A stretch of 64,000 bases of DNA, taken from the NCBI GenBank assembly GCA_020637795.1, contig JACKJT010000001.1, forward strand, positions 1,178,001 to 1,242,000, read 5' to 3'. Below the pieces are notes generated by a model, which did not search any database, was not told the DNA's origin, and saw nothing but the letters and a program-made list of their open reading frames with translations. Source of the DNA: Hoeflea sp. GTDB taxonomy: Bacteria; Pseudomonadota; Alphaproteobacteria; Rhizobiales; Rhizobiaceae. Each line of letters opens with the position of its first letter. Within the stretch, counting starts at the first letter, position 1. The position numbers and the translations under genes are program-made. Positions 21,050-29,390 of this stretch are shown here, in pieces.

Positions 21050-21089
21050 CTTGGGCGCGGCTTCACGCCACGGCGGGTTTTTCTTGGGT
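21023..21089 (+). repeat. Tandem duplication of a terminator arm
   Basis: Two direct copies of a roughly 33-base unit, GCGGCTT(G/C)ACGCCACGG followed by CGGG, a T run and CTTGGG. The second lies between the first terminator and the convergent MFS gene. The second T run is one base shorter. Confidence 0.8.
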
Positions 21090-21109
21090 AATGACGATGC
21101 CGACCGCGA

Positions 21110-22309
21110 TCAGGCGGGCGCTACCGGGCGGCGAATGCGGGCGGCCGCGGTGAAGCGCATGGCCGCGAAGGCAAGCACTGCGGCAAGGGCGATGGCGGCG
21201 ACCATGGGCAGCGGCGTGCCGTTGAAGAACGGGCCGACCAGCATGGTCATGACCCCGCCCGAGAGCATCTGCAGCATGCCGCCGAGCGAGGAGGCAAGGC
21301 CGGCGATGTCGCCGTGGTCATCGAGCGCCATTACCATGGCGGTGGGGATGACCAGGCCGAGGCAGGCATTGGCGCAAATCAAAAGGCCGACGAGGAACGC
21401 GAACTGGTCGATCCCGAGCCAGACCAGCGCCACCAGCAGCAGCGAGAAACCCATGAAGCCGGTCACCGCCCAGTTGACCACGCGCTCCGCCCCGAACCTC
21501 TCGCCGAGCCCGGCGGCGAGCTGAGATGCGGCGAAGAAGCCTGCCGCATTGGCGGCGAAGGCCAGGCTGAAACCGGTGGGCGAGAGCCCGTAATGGCCGG
21601 TGTAGACGAAGGAGGCGGAAGCTAGGAAGACGAAGAAGCTCGCCATGCCGAAGCCGCCGACGAAGGTCAGCCCCATGAACACCGGATCGCGCAGCAGCGT
21701 CGCGGTGCCCGAGGCGAGCGCCGAAAGACGCACCGGAACCCGGTGCTCGGGCGCAAGCGTTTCGGGCTGCAGCAGCAGGGTGACGGCAATGCTGAGGGCG
21801 GCGGCAATGGCCAGCGTGGCGAAGATCGCCCGCCAGCCGGAAAGCGCGATGATGCCGGAACCGGCGAGCGGGGCCAGCATCGGCGAGACCGAGATGATCA
21901 GCATGACCAGCGCCATCAGCCTGGTGGCCTGGGGGCCGGTGTGCATGTCGCGGATGATGGCGCGCGGGATCACCATGGCCGCGGCCCCGCCCAATGCCTG
22001 AATGATGCGGGCGGCGACCAGCCAGTTCATGTCGGGCGCCAGCGCGCAGCCGACCGAGCCCGCGGCAAACAGCGCCAGGCCGGCGATCAGCGGCGGCTTG
22101 CGGCCGACCATGTCGGCAAGGGGACCATAGATCATCTGGGCGAGACCATAGGCGATGAAATAGGCGGTGATGGTGAGCTGGACCGCGGCAATGGTGCTGC
22201 CGAGACTGCCGGCAATGGTGGGCAGCGCCGGCAGGAACATGTCGATGGCGAGCGGGCCGGTGGCGCACAACAGGCCGAGCACGACCGCAGAACGTACGAA
22301 GGGAGACAT
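21110..22309 (-). CDS. Bcr/CflA family multidrug efflux MFS transporter
   Basis: A 399-aa inner-membrane protein with 12 predicted helices. Motif A GPLADMVGRKPPLIAG between helices 2 and 3 and the opening GLLCATGPLAIDMFLPALPTI are diagnostic of the Bcr/CflA drug:H+ antiporters. The start MSPFVRSAVVLG is fixed by family N-termini; the frame is open 70 codons further back but without similarity. Convergent with the aceA unit. Substrate unknown; family members export bicyclomycin, chloramphenicol, sulfonamides or cysteine. Confidence 0.92.
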   Translation of the reverse strand: MSPFVRSAVVLGLLCATGPLAIDMFLPALPTIAGSLGSTIAAVQLTITAYFIAYGLAQMIYGPLADMVGRKPPLIAGLALFAAGSVGCALAPDMNWLVAARIIQALGGAAAMVIPRAIIRDMHTGPQATRLMALVMLIISVSPMLAPLAGSGIIALSGWRAIFATLAIAAALSIAVTLLLQPETLAPEHRVPVRLSALASGTATLLRDPVFMGLTFVGGFGMASFFVFLASASFVYTGHYGLSPTGFSLAFAANAAGFFAASQLAAGLGERFGAERVVNWAVTGFMGFSLLLVALVWLGIDQFAFLVGLLICANACLGLVIPTAMVMALDDHGDIAGLASSLGGMLQMLSGGVMTMLVGPFFNGTPLPMVAAIALAAVLAFAAMRFTAAARIRRPVAPA

Positions 22310-22712
22310 TGAAACAACCTCATGAAGCGGGAAGACCGCACCCCTTGCAATCAAACGGGATGCGCCATCCTCCTGATAATTCGATTCGCTGACAGAAATT
22401 GGCAGCAGCAGCAAACGCGCCCGTTCCGGCGGCAGATGCCGCGGCGACGAAACGAGAAGCCTGACTGCCGACAGGCCGTTACATTTTCTGGTGGAGCGGG
22501 CGGAGATCAGATTCTGCAAGGACGCCGAAGATCACAAACGCCTTCGCAGACCGGGCCTGAAATCCGCCTGAGCTACCGGATTGATGGAAAACTGTTCACA
22601 ACACGTGCTCCCGCAATTGGGCGTGAGGACTCCTGTAGCTGCGTTTTCCGGCGCTGCAAAGCGCGCCCGGGAATTCGGGAGGGTGTTTTGGACACAAGGT
22701 GTTGCGCGAACG
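22310..22712. other. Intergenic region, no gene seen
   Basis: About 400 bases between the MFS pump and the GFA-family gene, both on the minus strand. Open frames cross it in several phases but none has a ribosome site or recognisable protein. No clear hairpin or repeat. Confidence 0.5.
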
Positions 22713-23105
22713 CTACGCCTCGCTTCGGCTCCCCTCGTCGCGGTCGCGTTCGTAATGCCGGGCGAGCGGGAATGGCGGCAGCCAGGATCCGCGCCGCAGG
22801 GTCCAGAGCTCATAGCTCGACCTGAACCAGTCGGGCTGGTCGAGCGCGCCGAGATGGAGCTCGATCTCGTTACCCGAACGGCTGAAGACGGAAGAGCCGC
22901 AAGCGGGGCAGAAATGCCGGCCCCTGTATGCGCGCGCCTCGCCCTCGATGCTGACGGCGGTTTCGGGGAAGATGGCGGAGGCGTGAAACAGGGCGCCATG
23001 GTGCTTGCGGCAATCGAGGCAGTGGCAGAGGCCAACCCGGTCGGGTTCGCCCGAGGCGGTGAAGCGGACCTTGCCGCAGAGGCAGCCGCCGGTGACGCTT
23101 GTCAT
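22713..23105 (-). CDS. GFA family zinc protein (glutathione-dependent formaldehyde-activating-like)
   Basis: A 130-aa protein with the three Cys-pairs of the GFA/CENP-V fold: GGCLCGKVRF (CxC), LCHCLDCRKHHGA (CxxC) and HFCPACGSSVF (CxxC). These bind structural zinc and, in Gfa, glutathione. Most bacterial members are uncharacterised and not true formaldehyde-activating enzymes. Length is typical. It is a single gene; the C-terminus (ERDRDEGSRSEA) is polar and may be unconserved. Confidence 0.88.
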   Translation of the reverse strand: MTSVTGGCLCGKVRFTASGEPDRVGLCHCLDCRKHHGALFHASAIFPETAVSIEGEARAYRGRHFCPACGSSVFSRSGNEIELHLGALDQPDWFRSSYELWTLRRGSWLPPFPLARHYERDRDEGSRSEA

Positions 23106-23303
23106 GTTTTATCACCCCTGCTGTGGACCGCCCCATTCCTACACGCGGCAGGCGAGCGGGCGCAATGGCGCCGCGGCGCGGCGGTGCGGCGGCTCGACGC
23201 CCCCGGCGTCCGGCATGGTGACGGGAAGACCGGCGGCCTTGATCCAGCGAGATTGCAGCCAGCATCGCTGCGGCGGCATTGAATGCCGCCGCCAATATAG
23301 CCT

Positions 23304-23597
23304 CTATCTGAGACTGCGGACTGCCATGAATCCTGCCGGAGCATGGCCAGCGCCGCTCTGGATGATCAGCCTGGTGGGTGTGGGCTTCGGCTTGGGACGC
23401 GGGCCGAGCGGGTCGTAGTCGCTGCCGCATTCTTTCGGCTTCTTGTCGCAGACGGTTTCGTAATCGCCGACCTTGATGGTGCCTTCGGTTTCGATCTTGA
23501 TCGTCACCGGCTTCTTCTTGCCGGCATGGGCGAGACCGGTGGTGGCGGTCACGGCGACCAGCGCCGCAATGATGGTGAGTGTCCTGGTGATTTGCAT
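23304..23597 (-). CDS. Small predicted exported protein, unknown
   Basis: A 97-aa frame with a convincing signal peptide (MQITRTLTIIAALVAVTATT...AHA) followed by a mature part rich in Lys and Pro: KKKPVTIKIETEGTIKVGD, two Cys (YETVCDKKPKECGSD) that could form a disulfide, and RPKPKPTPT. AAGGAGAGAGC precedes the ATG. The last 20 residues look non-conserved, so the C-terminus may be altered. No family recognised. Its neighbourhood is gene-poor. Confidence 0.65.
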   Translation of the reverse strand: MQITRTLTIIAALVAVTATTGLAHAGKKKPVTIKIETEGTIKVGDYETVCDKKPKECGSDYDPLGPRPKPKPTPTRLIIQSGAGHAPAGFMAVRSLR

Positions 23598-24467
23598 TTG
23601 CTCTCTCCTTCTCCGTGTTTGCTACGAGGAGCACTCTGACTGCACCGACATGAACCGATGCAGAACTACCTGTTCACGCGACATTCATTGCCAAGGGAGG
23701 GGCATGGCCGAGGGGTAGCGGTGACTGCGGGCGGATGCCGCGTTTGCGGACGGTCCGGGGTATCCTGCCGCAAGATCTTGCCTGCCGTGCGGCGCTTCTG
23801 GCTGTTGCCGTTACCGGCGCGCAACGCGGATCCATCCCCGCACGGGATACCGCCGGGGTCTGGAAAGGAAGACCGGGTCCGGAGGGCCGCGCGCGGGCTG
23901 ACGCCTCTGGGGAAAAGGTTTGTATGCGTGTGCATGCGAGGCGCATGCACGGGGTGGCGCAATCCGCGCGCAGACCCGATGATCGCCGGATGGTGTCCGC
24001 ATCCGACAGGCAGGGCATGCCGCCTCTCGCTGCCCGGACACGGGCGGCTTGAAACGGCGTACGGCATTCTCCGACACGGGCTTGGCCTTGCGTTGACGAT
24101 CCGGGGGCGCCAGGGCGGCGCTTGAACGCCACGCCCTTCCCCGCATCCGCAAGACGGCCCGCCACAGGCCGTTTCCACCCCCACCCCGGCTGCCGGCCGG
24201 CGCAGACAGGCACAAAGGGCAGGGATTTCTCCGGTGGCTGGTCAGGCCCTCCGCCCGGGATGGACGGAACGACTGCCAGCGGAGCAATGCCGGTGCTCTG
24301 CCTCCTCCCTCGGCCCGCCGCACGTTACGGCAGCTTGAGAAGACCTTCCTCCCGCCTGGTCCAAGACGTTTGCGGACCATCCGGCGGCGGGAGCGGGACG
24401 AGTATGGCATGGGGGTGGAGGGTGTGGAAAAGGTGGGGGGATCTTGCGAGGTGGCACGGCGGGCACC
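23598..24467. other. Gene-poor stretch, no supportable gene
   Basis: Nearly 900 bases where several frames stay open on both strands but translations are Arg/Pro/Ala-rich with no family features, as expected from high-GC non-coding DNA. No start with a good ribosome site leads to a plausible protein. It could be a decayed gene. Confidence 0.5.
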
Positions 24468-24650
24468 TTCTCCCCCCTGGTGGGGGAGAATGCAAATTTC
24501 AGCACCTTAGGGCCAGCCAAGTGCTGGAAATTCCAAGAGAGGGGGGGCTGTTTCGGGGACAGGAATCCCCCCTCACCTGAAAAATCTACGACTTGGCGCT
24601 GCGCACCAAGATCATGATTTTTCTTCCTCTCCCACAAGGGGAGAGGGGGA
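24468..24650. repeat. Hairpin-rich intergenic mosaic element, copy 1
   Basis: Three consecutive inverted repeats: TTCTCCCCC/GGGGGAGAA (24468-24490), an imperfect AATTTCAGCAC/GTGCTGGAAATT pair (about 24495-24531), and CCTCTCCC/GGGAGAGG (24626-24646). The 3' part (24556-24650), with CCTCACCTGAAAAATC and CCAAGATCATGATTTTT, recurs at 29730-29830. The layout resembles rhizobial intergenic mosaic elements (RIME-type), known as dispersed palindromic repeats. Confidence 0.75.
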
Positions 24651-24700
24651 ACTGCTGCGTCCAAATTGTATAACATCACGGAATGGATGCTTGGATCAAC

Positions 24701-24725
24701 GACGTCGCTACGCTTGTCTTGGTCA
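24701..24725 (+). repeat. 25-base direct repeat, left copy
   Basis: GACGTCGCTACGCTTGTCTT followed by GGTCA; 23 of 25 bases match 26830-26854 in the same orientation. The two copies flank the DMT exporter and MarR-GNAT genes. Confidence 0.7.
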
Positions 24726-24780
24726 GGGGCCGAGGATGACGAAATCGACATCGTGACGAGCTACGCGGCTCCATCCCCCC

Positions 24781-25689
24781 TCACGCCACAGCAGCCGCCT
24801 CCGGATCCGGGGCTTTTGCCGGCGGCGAGAGGGCGAAGCAGGCTATGCCGAGGCAGACGAGGCAGACGGAGACGATGAGGGTCGGGGTCAGGTGCGCGTC
24901 GGCGAAGATCAGCGAGAGGACCGCTGCGGTGACCGGGTTGAGCGCCAGGAAGCCGGTGACGCGGGTGGCAGGCAGCCGGCTGATGGCGTGGAACCACAAC
25001 AGGTAGCCGACGCCCGAGGAGACGCCGATGGCGAGCACAAGCCACCAGGTGGAGGCCTGCCAGTCGGGGACAGCGGCACCGGGTGGCAGAAGCAGGACGA
25101 GGAGGCTCAAGGGCAGCATGGAGACGCAGAAGCCGATGACGCCGAGCCGGGCGCCGCCATAGCGGATCACATAAGGGCGGTAGAAGGAGGAGCAAATGGC
25201 GACGATGGTGGTTGCGGCAAGGGCCGAGGCCATGCCGATCAGTTCCGAGCCGATGAGCCTTGCGGCGAAGGCGTCGTGGCCGACGAGGACGGCGACGCCG
25301 GAGATGCTCAGCGCGATACCCAGGACAGAGAGCCGGCCGCCCGAGACCTGGCCGCGGATAATGTCGATGCACAGGCTGATCGCCGGCAGGGTGGAGAAGA
25401 TCAGCGCCACCCGCGCGGCACTGGTGTAGGCGACGGCGAGATTGAGCAGCGTGATCATCAGCCCGACCTGGCCCATGCCGAGAAGGACGATCCAGGGCCA
25501 GTCGCGCGCGGCGATCGGCGGAGACTTTCGGAAGAAGAAGACAACCGGCAGAAGGCACAGAAGCGCGATGCCGTAGCGCATCAGCCCGAGCAGGCCGACG
25601 CCGACATCGCCGACCACGAGCTGGCTCATGAACAGGGCGGCGCCCACCTGCATGCCGGTGAACAGCCCGGCGACAACACCCGTATTCAC
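24781..25689 (-). CDS. DMT superfamily (EamA) exporter
   Basis: A 302-aa inner-membrane protein with about ten helices in two EamA halves; typical pieces are LMRYGIALLCLLPVVFFF, LLNLAVAYTSAARVALIFSTLPA and, in the second half, WFHAISRLPATRVTGFLALNPVTA. It starts with GTG at 25689, overlapping the stop of the upstream MarR-GNAT gene by four bases (GTGA), so the two are translationally coupled. EamA proteins export amino acids, nucleosides or metabolites. The neighbour's regulator and acetyltransferase suggest export of, or defence against, a small amine-containing compound. Confidence 0.92.
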   Translation of the reverse strand: MNTGVVAGLFTGMQVGAALFMSQLVVGDVGVGLLGLMRYGIALLCLLPVVFFFRKSPPIAARDWPWIVLLGMGQVGLMITLLNLAVAYTSAARVALIFSTLPAISLCIDIIRGQVSGGRLSVLGIALSISGVAVLVGHDAFAARLIGSELIGMASALAATTIVAICSSFYRPYVIRYGGARLGVIGFCVSMLPLSLLVLLLPPGAAVPDWQASTWWLVLAIGVSSGVGYLLWFHAISRLPATRVTGFLALNPVTAAVLSLIFADAHLTPTLIVSVCLVCLGIACFALSPPAKAPDPEAAAVA

Positions 25690-26642
25690 AGCTTAAGCAC
25701 CCATGTCTGGCCGACGAGATCGTGGCCGAAGCTCACATGCGGCTGTTCGTCGACGAGTTCGAAGCCCGCGGCCTCGTAGATGCGGCGGGCGGAGACGAGG
25801 ATGGAATTGGTCCAGAGTTCGAGCCTCGTGTAGCCACGCTCGCGGGCGAAGCTTATGACCTCGTCGACCAGCGCCCGGCCAAGCCCCATGCCGCGGGCCG
25901 AGGCCTCGACATAGAGCAGGCGGAGCTTCGCGGTGGTTTCGTCATGGCGGACGACGAAGACGGAGCCAGCGATTGCGCCGTCGACCTCGGCGATCCAGCA
26001 GCGCTCGGAGGCCGGGTCGAAGTGAGTGACAAAGTCGGAGACGATCCTGGCGACCAGCGCCTCGTAGCTCCAGTCCCAGCCATACTCGGCGGCATAGACC
26101 GCGGCCTGGCGATGGACGATGAAGCCCAGGTCTCCGGGGCGGGGCTCGCGCAGGGTGAAGCGTCTTTCGGCGGCGGGTGCGGAAGCGATGATTGCCGAGG
26201 GGGCAAGGCTCTCATCGCCGAGCAGGCGGCGGATGGTCCGCATCGCGCCGACCAGTTGCTGGCGCTGCGCATCCGGCAGCGGCGAAATAAGCTGCCGAAC
26301 TTCCTCGGCCGAGGCCCGGTCGAGCCGTGCGAACACCGCCCTGCCCGCTTCCGAGAGCGACAGGACCAGACGCTTGGCGTTGTCGCTGTCTGGCGTCTTT
26401 TCGATCAGCCCGCGGCTTTCCAGTGCTGCAATCATCCGGCTCATGTAACCGGCGTCGACGCCGAGGCGGGCGACGAGATCGGCGGCGGCAAGGTTGTCTG
26501 CGTGCGCCAGATCATAGAGCACCCGGACCTGGACAAGCGGAAAGTCCGAGGCCAGCAGGCCCTCGTTGAGGGCGCCGCCCAGCCTGGTGTGAAACCGGTT
26601 GAAGGCGCGGATTTCCGCGACCTGGGTGTCGATGCTGTCCAT
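25686..26642 (-). CDS. MarR-type regulator fused to GNAT acetyltransferase
   Basis: A 318-aa two-domain protein. Residues about 1-145 form a winged-helix MarR domain (LAAADLVARLGVDAGYMSRMIAALESRGLIEKTPD with the wing NAKRLVLSLSEAGRAVF). Residues about 160-315 form a GNAT domain with the acetyl-CoA loop VEASARGMGLGRALVDEVISFARERGYTRLELWT. MarR-GNAT fusions are a known but little-studied type, presumed to combine ligand-responsive repression with acetylation of the ligand. GAGGAAGG precedes the ATG. A perfect 25-base palindrome lies 20 bases upstream, a likely autoregulatory site, and the exporter gene is coupled downstream. Confidence 0.93.
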   Translation of the reverse strand: MDSIDTQVAEIRAFNRFHTRLGGALNEGLLASDFPLVQVRVLYDLAHADNLAAADLVARLGVDAGYMSRMIAALESRGLIEKTPDSDNAKRLVLSLSEAGRAVFARLDRASAEEVRQLISPLPDAQRQQLVGAMRTIRRLLGDESLAPSAIIASAPAAERRFTLREPRPGDLGFIVHRQAAVYAAEYGWDWSYEALVARIVSDFVTHFDPASERCWIAEVDGAIAGSVFVVRHDETTAKLRLLYVEASARGMGLGRALVDEVISFARERGYTRLELWTNSILVSARRIYEAAGFELVDEQPHVSFGHDLVGQTWVLKL

Positions 26643-26661
26643 GCCGCCTTCCTCGCCGCGC

Positions 26662-26686
26662 GATATGTTGACTAAGTCAACATATC
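26662..26686. promoter_or_regulatory. Perfect 25-base palindromic operator
   Basis: GATATGTTGACT, a central A, and AGTCAACATATC: a perfect 12-bp inverted repeat, 20 bases before the MarR-GNAT start. The core TTGACTNAGTCAA fits the usual MarR-family TTGxC...GxCAA pattern. Binding by the adjacent protein is inference. Confidence 0.8.
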
Positions 26687-26725
26687 AGGAAAATGGCGGC
26701 GTGGAAGGGGTGCCGGAGGCAACCG

Positions 26726-26826
26726 CGTGCGGCTTGGGCGGCGCGGCGGTGGCCGGCTTGGCCCGCGTCCTCGAGGTCGAGGCGGACCTTTGCCACGAGC
26801 GCGGTGAGTTCGGCGGATTCCTGGTC
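26726..26826 (-). pseudogene. Remnant of a chemoreceptor 3' end
   Basis: On the minus strand this stretch translates to QESAELTALVAKVRLDLED, matching the C-terminus of the intact chemoreceptor at 29.8-32.4 kb (QEAAELTALVAKFRLDLED), and DNA similarity continues into the region before that gene's stop. Nothing else of the receptor is present upstream. The frame now runs on into unrelated codons and stops within the palindrome at 26662-26686. Confidence 0.8.
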
Positions 26827-26829
26827 GAC

Positions 26830-26854
26830 GACCTCGCTACGCTTGTCTCGGTCA
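26830..26854 (+). repeat. 25-base direct repeat, right copy
   Basis: GACCTCGCTACGCTTGTCTC followed by GGTCA; partner of 24701-24725 with two mismatches. It abuts the chemoreceptor remnant. Confidence 0.7.
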
Positions 26855-26979
26855 AGCCCGAGACTGCCGGTGGCAAGGACCGGAGCTACCAGGAAAACGA
26901 TGGCGGCATTCTCACGCCGACGTCAGTGCGCCCGGCGCGGCGCTGATGATCCGGTCGGCGATGGAAGCGCCAAAAGCCG
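26855..26979. other. Rest of the spacer before the MBL-fold gene, nothing seen
   Basis: The 26643-26979 spacer holds the operator, chemoreceptor remnant and direct repeat; in these last 125 bases I see no gene, hairpin or repeat. Confidence 0.5.
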
Positions 26980-28377
26980 TCAGTTCAGTGTCACCTCGGA
27001 ATTCAAGGTCGGGCATTTGACCGCAAGCCCCTTCTTCTCCAGTTCCTTCTGCATCCTGGACATGCCTTTTTCATAATCTCCATGCACCAGGAATATCGTC
27101 TTCGGGCGCCCCGCATGCGAAATCCACTCCAGCAGTTCACGCTGATCGGCATGGGCGGAAAATCCGTTGATGGTGTGGATGCTTGCGTTGATCTGAATGT
27201 CTTCGCCATAGATCCGGATCTGCTTGGCGCCATCGATGATTTTCCGCGCGGGCGTTCCTTCGGCCGCGAAACCGACAAAGATGACACTGCATTCAGAGCG
27301 CCAGATATTGTGTTTGAGATGGTGCCGCACACGCCCTCCCGTGCACATGCCGGACCCGGCCATGATCACCGCACCGGTCTTGATGGTGTTGATCGCAATC
27401 GAATCTGCCGTCTGCCGTGTGAAATGCAGCCCCGGAAGCATGAACGGCTGCTTGCCCGAGAGCATGTCATCGCGCAGGTCCGCCCGGAACCCTTCGGCAT
27501 GGTGCTGAAAGATCGTGGTCGCCGAAACCGCCATCGGGCTATCCAGAAAGACTGTCAGCGACGCCGGCAATTCGTGCGCCTCGATTGCTTTTTTCAGGTG
27601 AAACAGGATTTCCTGGGTGCGCTCCAGCGCGAAAGTGGGGATGACGACATTGCCGCCCCGGGCAAGTGTGCTGCGGATCGCGTCCACAAGCTCAGCAACC
27701 GAAGCGTCCAGATCCTTGTGCTGGCGGTCGCCATAGGTCGTTTCCATCGCCACATAATCGGATTCCGGCGGCGGCGTCGGATCGTTCAGAACGGCATGGC
27801 CGCAATTTCCCAGATCGCCGGAGAAGACGATTCGCCGCGTGTTTCCCTCTTCGGTCGCCTCGACAATGACCGACGCCGAACCGAGAATATGACCGGCATT
27901 GATAAAGCGGACCTTGACCGCGTCGTTCAACACCAGATCTTCACCGTATCTGGCGTTCCTGCCGAAGAAATCCAGAGCAGCCAAGACCTCGATCTGGCCG
28001 TAGAGCGGCTCGATGTCACTGTGCCCACCCCGGCGCCTGCGACGGGATGCGCGAGCCGCATCCTCCTCCTGGATGTGGGCTGAATCCATCATGATCAGCT
28101 TGGTCAGATCACGGGTCGCCGCGGTGGTGATGATCTCGCCGGTGAAGCCGCGCTTGACCAGAAGCGGGATGCGACCACAGTGATCCAGATGCGCGTGGGT
28201 CAGCAGCAAGAAATCGATGTCGGCGGCATCGAACCCAAACTCGCCGGAATTCTCCTCATCGGCATGGCGTCCTCCCTGAAACATGCCGCAGTCAATCAGG
28301 ATCCGCAGTCCGCCGGCCTCCAGCAGATGGCAGGAGCCGGTGACGTTCCTCGTGGCGCCGTGAAAGGAAAGCTTCAT
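26980..28377 (-). CDS. MBL-fold / beta-CASP RNA-specific metallohydrolase
   Basis: A 465-aa protein of the RNase J/CPSF-like beta-CASP group. Metal motifs: THAHLDHCGRIPLL (HxHxDH), NAGHILGSAS, FSGDLGN, ETTYGDR, and the C-terminal FSAHADQRELLEW and FLVHGDYE that complete the site. The beta-CASP cap lies at about 200-360 (IPTFALERTQEILF, GSGMCTGGRVRHHL). A short Arg-rich insert (ASRRRRRGGHS) sits at about 110. AAGGAG precedes the ATG. Members process or degrade RNA; bacterial proteins of this subgroup, shorter than RNase J, lack an assigned target. It follows the LOG-family gene after 41 bases and is likely co-transcribed. Confidence 0.9.
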   Translation of the reverse strand: MKLSFHGATRNVTGSCHLLEAGGLRILIDCGMFQGGRHADEENSGEFGFDAADIDFLLLTHAHLDHCGRIPLLVKRGFTGEIITTAATRDLTKLIMMDSAHIQEEDAARASRRRRRGGHSDIEPLYGQIEVLAALDFFGRNARYGEDLVLNDAVKVRFINAGHILGSASVIVEATEEGNTRRIVFSGDLGNCGHAVLNDPTPPPESDYVAMETTYGDRQHKDLDASVAELVDAIRSTLARGGNVVIPTFALERTQEILFHLKKAIEAHELPASLTVFLDSPMAVSATTIFQHHAEGFRADLRDDMLSGKQPFMLPGLHFTRQTADSIAINTIKTGAVIMAGSGMCTGGRVRHHLKHNIWRSECSVIFVGFAAEGTPARKIIDGAKQIRIYGEDIQINASIHTINGFSAHADQRELLEWISHAGRPKTIFLVHGDYEKGMSRMQKELEKKGLAVKCPTLNSEVTLN

Positions 28378-28418
28378 ATGGGAACTCCTTCAAATGGATT
28401 GGGCGTTCTTGCCCGCAA

Positions 28419-29390
28419 CTATCGGTTCCCGGTTCGCTCGAACAGCGGCTGACCAGTCTGCGCGTGCCAGCCTTCGATCAAGTCAAAAATCTCGGCCGAA
28501 GTCTCTGCAACACAGAACAGCTCGGCATCCTCGGGGTCGATGACGCCTTCTTCGACAAGGAACGGGATATCGACGGCGCGCGACCAGAAGTCGCGTCCGA
28601 CCAGAACGATCGGCAGGGGCGCTATCTTCCGTGTCTGCACCAGCGTCAGTGTCTCGAACAACTCGTCGAGCGTGCCGTAGCCTCCGGGAAACGCCACAAG
28701 CGCCCGTGCCCGGTGCAGAAAATGCATCTTGCGCACGGCGAAATAGTGCAGCCGGAAACACAGATCCGGCGTCAGATAGGGGTTCGGAAACTGTTCATGC
28801 GGCAGCGTGATGTTCAGACCTATGGACTTTCCACCGGCATGGAATGCGCCTCTGTTCGCCGCCTCCATCAAGCCCGGGCCGCCGCCGGTCATCAGTGCAA
28901 TCCGGCTCCCGTCGCGGGCCTGTTCCAGGTCGCCAACCATGCTCCCGAACTCCTGCGCGATGGTATAGTAGCGGCTCTTGTCGACGATCCGCTCGGCGAT
29001 CCTGCAGTCTCGCAGCAGATCCGGATCTTCAGGATTTTCAGCCAAGTTGCGTCTGGCCGTTTCCAGGCGCAACCGTGCGGCTGCAGGCTCCGGGATCCGG
29101 GTGCTGCCAAAGACAACAATCGTGTGCCTGATCCCGCGTGCGGCAAGACCATGATCTGTCTTGGTAAAGTCGAGCTGCAATCGAACGCCGCGCATGTCTC
29201 CCGATTGCAGAAACCCGATGTCCTCGTCGGCTTGCAGATAGGCATCGCTGTCCAGTATCGCCGCAACGCGCGCCGGGGCATCCTTGTCTTCAGCCGCAGC
29301 TTTTGGCGATTGCCATGGCAACGGCACGGCACGGACCTGTGGTGCAGGGCCAGGCCGCCCGGAATGACGTTTCGAAGGGTCCTTCGACAA
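28419..29390 (-). CDS. LOG-family (TIGR00730) Rossmann-fold nucleotide hydrolase
   Basis: A 323-aa protein with the LOG hallmark MTGGGPGLMEAANRGA and PGGYGTLDELFETL (PGGxGTxxE, about residue 235). LOG enzymes remove the ribose-phosphate from cytokinin nucleotides or related nucleotide monophosphates. The protein has about 100 N-terminal residues before the core, as in the longer bacterial type. A TTG start at 29390 is chosen because AGAGGAG lies 8 bases upstream; the ATG at 29516 lacks a ribosome site, so the start is uncertain. First gene of a pair with the beta-CASP protein. Confidence 0.82.
   Translation of the reverse strand: MSKDPSKRHSGRPGPAPQVRAVPLPWQSPKAAAEDKDAPARVAAILDSDAYLQADEDIGFLQSGDMRGVRLQLDFTKTDHGLAARGIRHTIVVFGSTRIPEPAAARLRLETARRNLAENPEDPDLLRDCRIAERIVDKSRYYTIAQEFGSMVGDLEQARDGSRIALMTGGGPGLMEAANRGAFHAGGKSIGLNITLPHEQFPNPYLTPDLCFRLHYFAVRKMHFLHRARALVAFPGGYGTLDELFETLTLVQTRKIAPLPIVLVGRDFWSRAVDIPFLVEEGVIDPEDAELFCVAETSAEIFDLIEGWHAQTGQPLFERTGNR

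Noticed and set aside
22713..23105. Calling the GFA protein a true formaldehyde-activating enzyme
   Set aside because: Most proteins with this fold lack that activity and no adjacent formaldehyde pathway genes are present.
24122..24580. 152-codon plus-strand frame in the gene-poor stretch
   Set aside because: Runs through the palindromic repeat and has Arg/Pro/Gly-rich composition typical of high-GC shadow frames.
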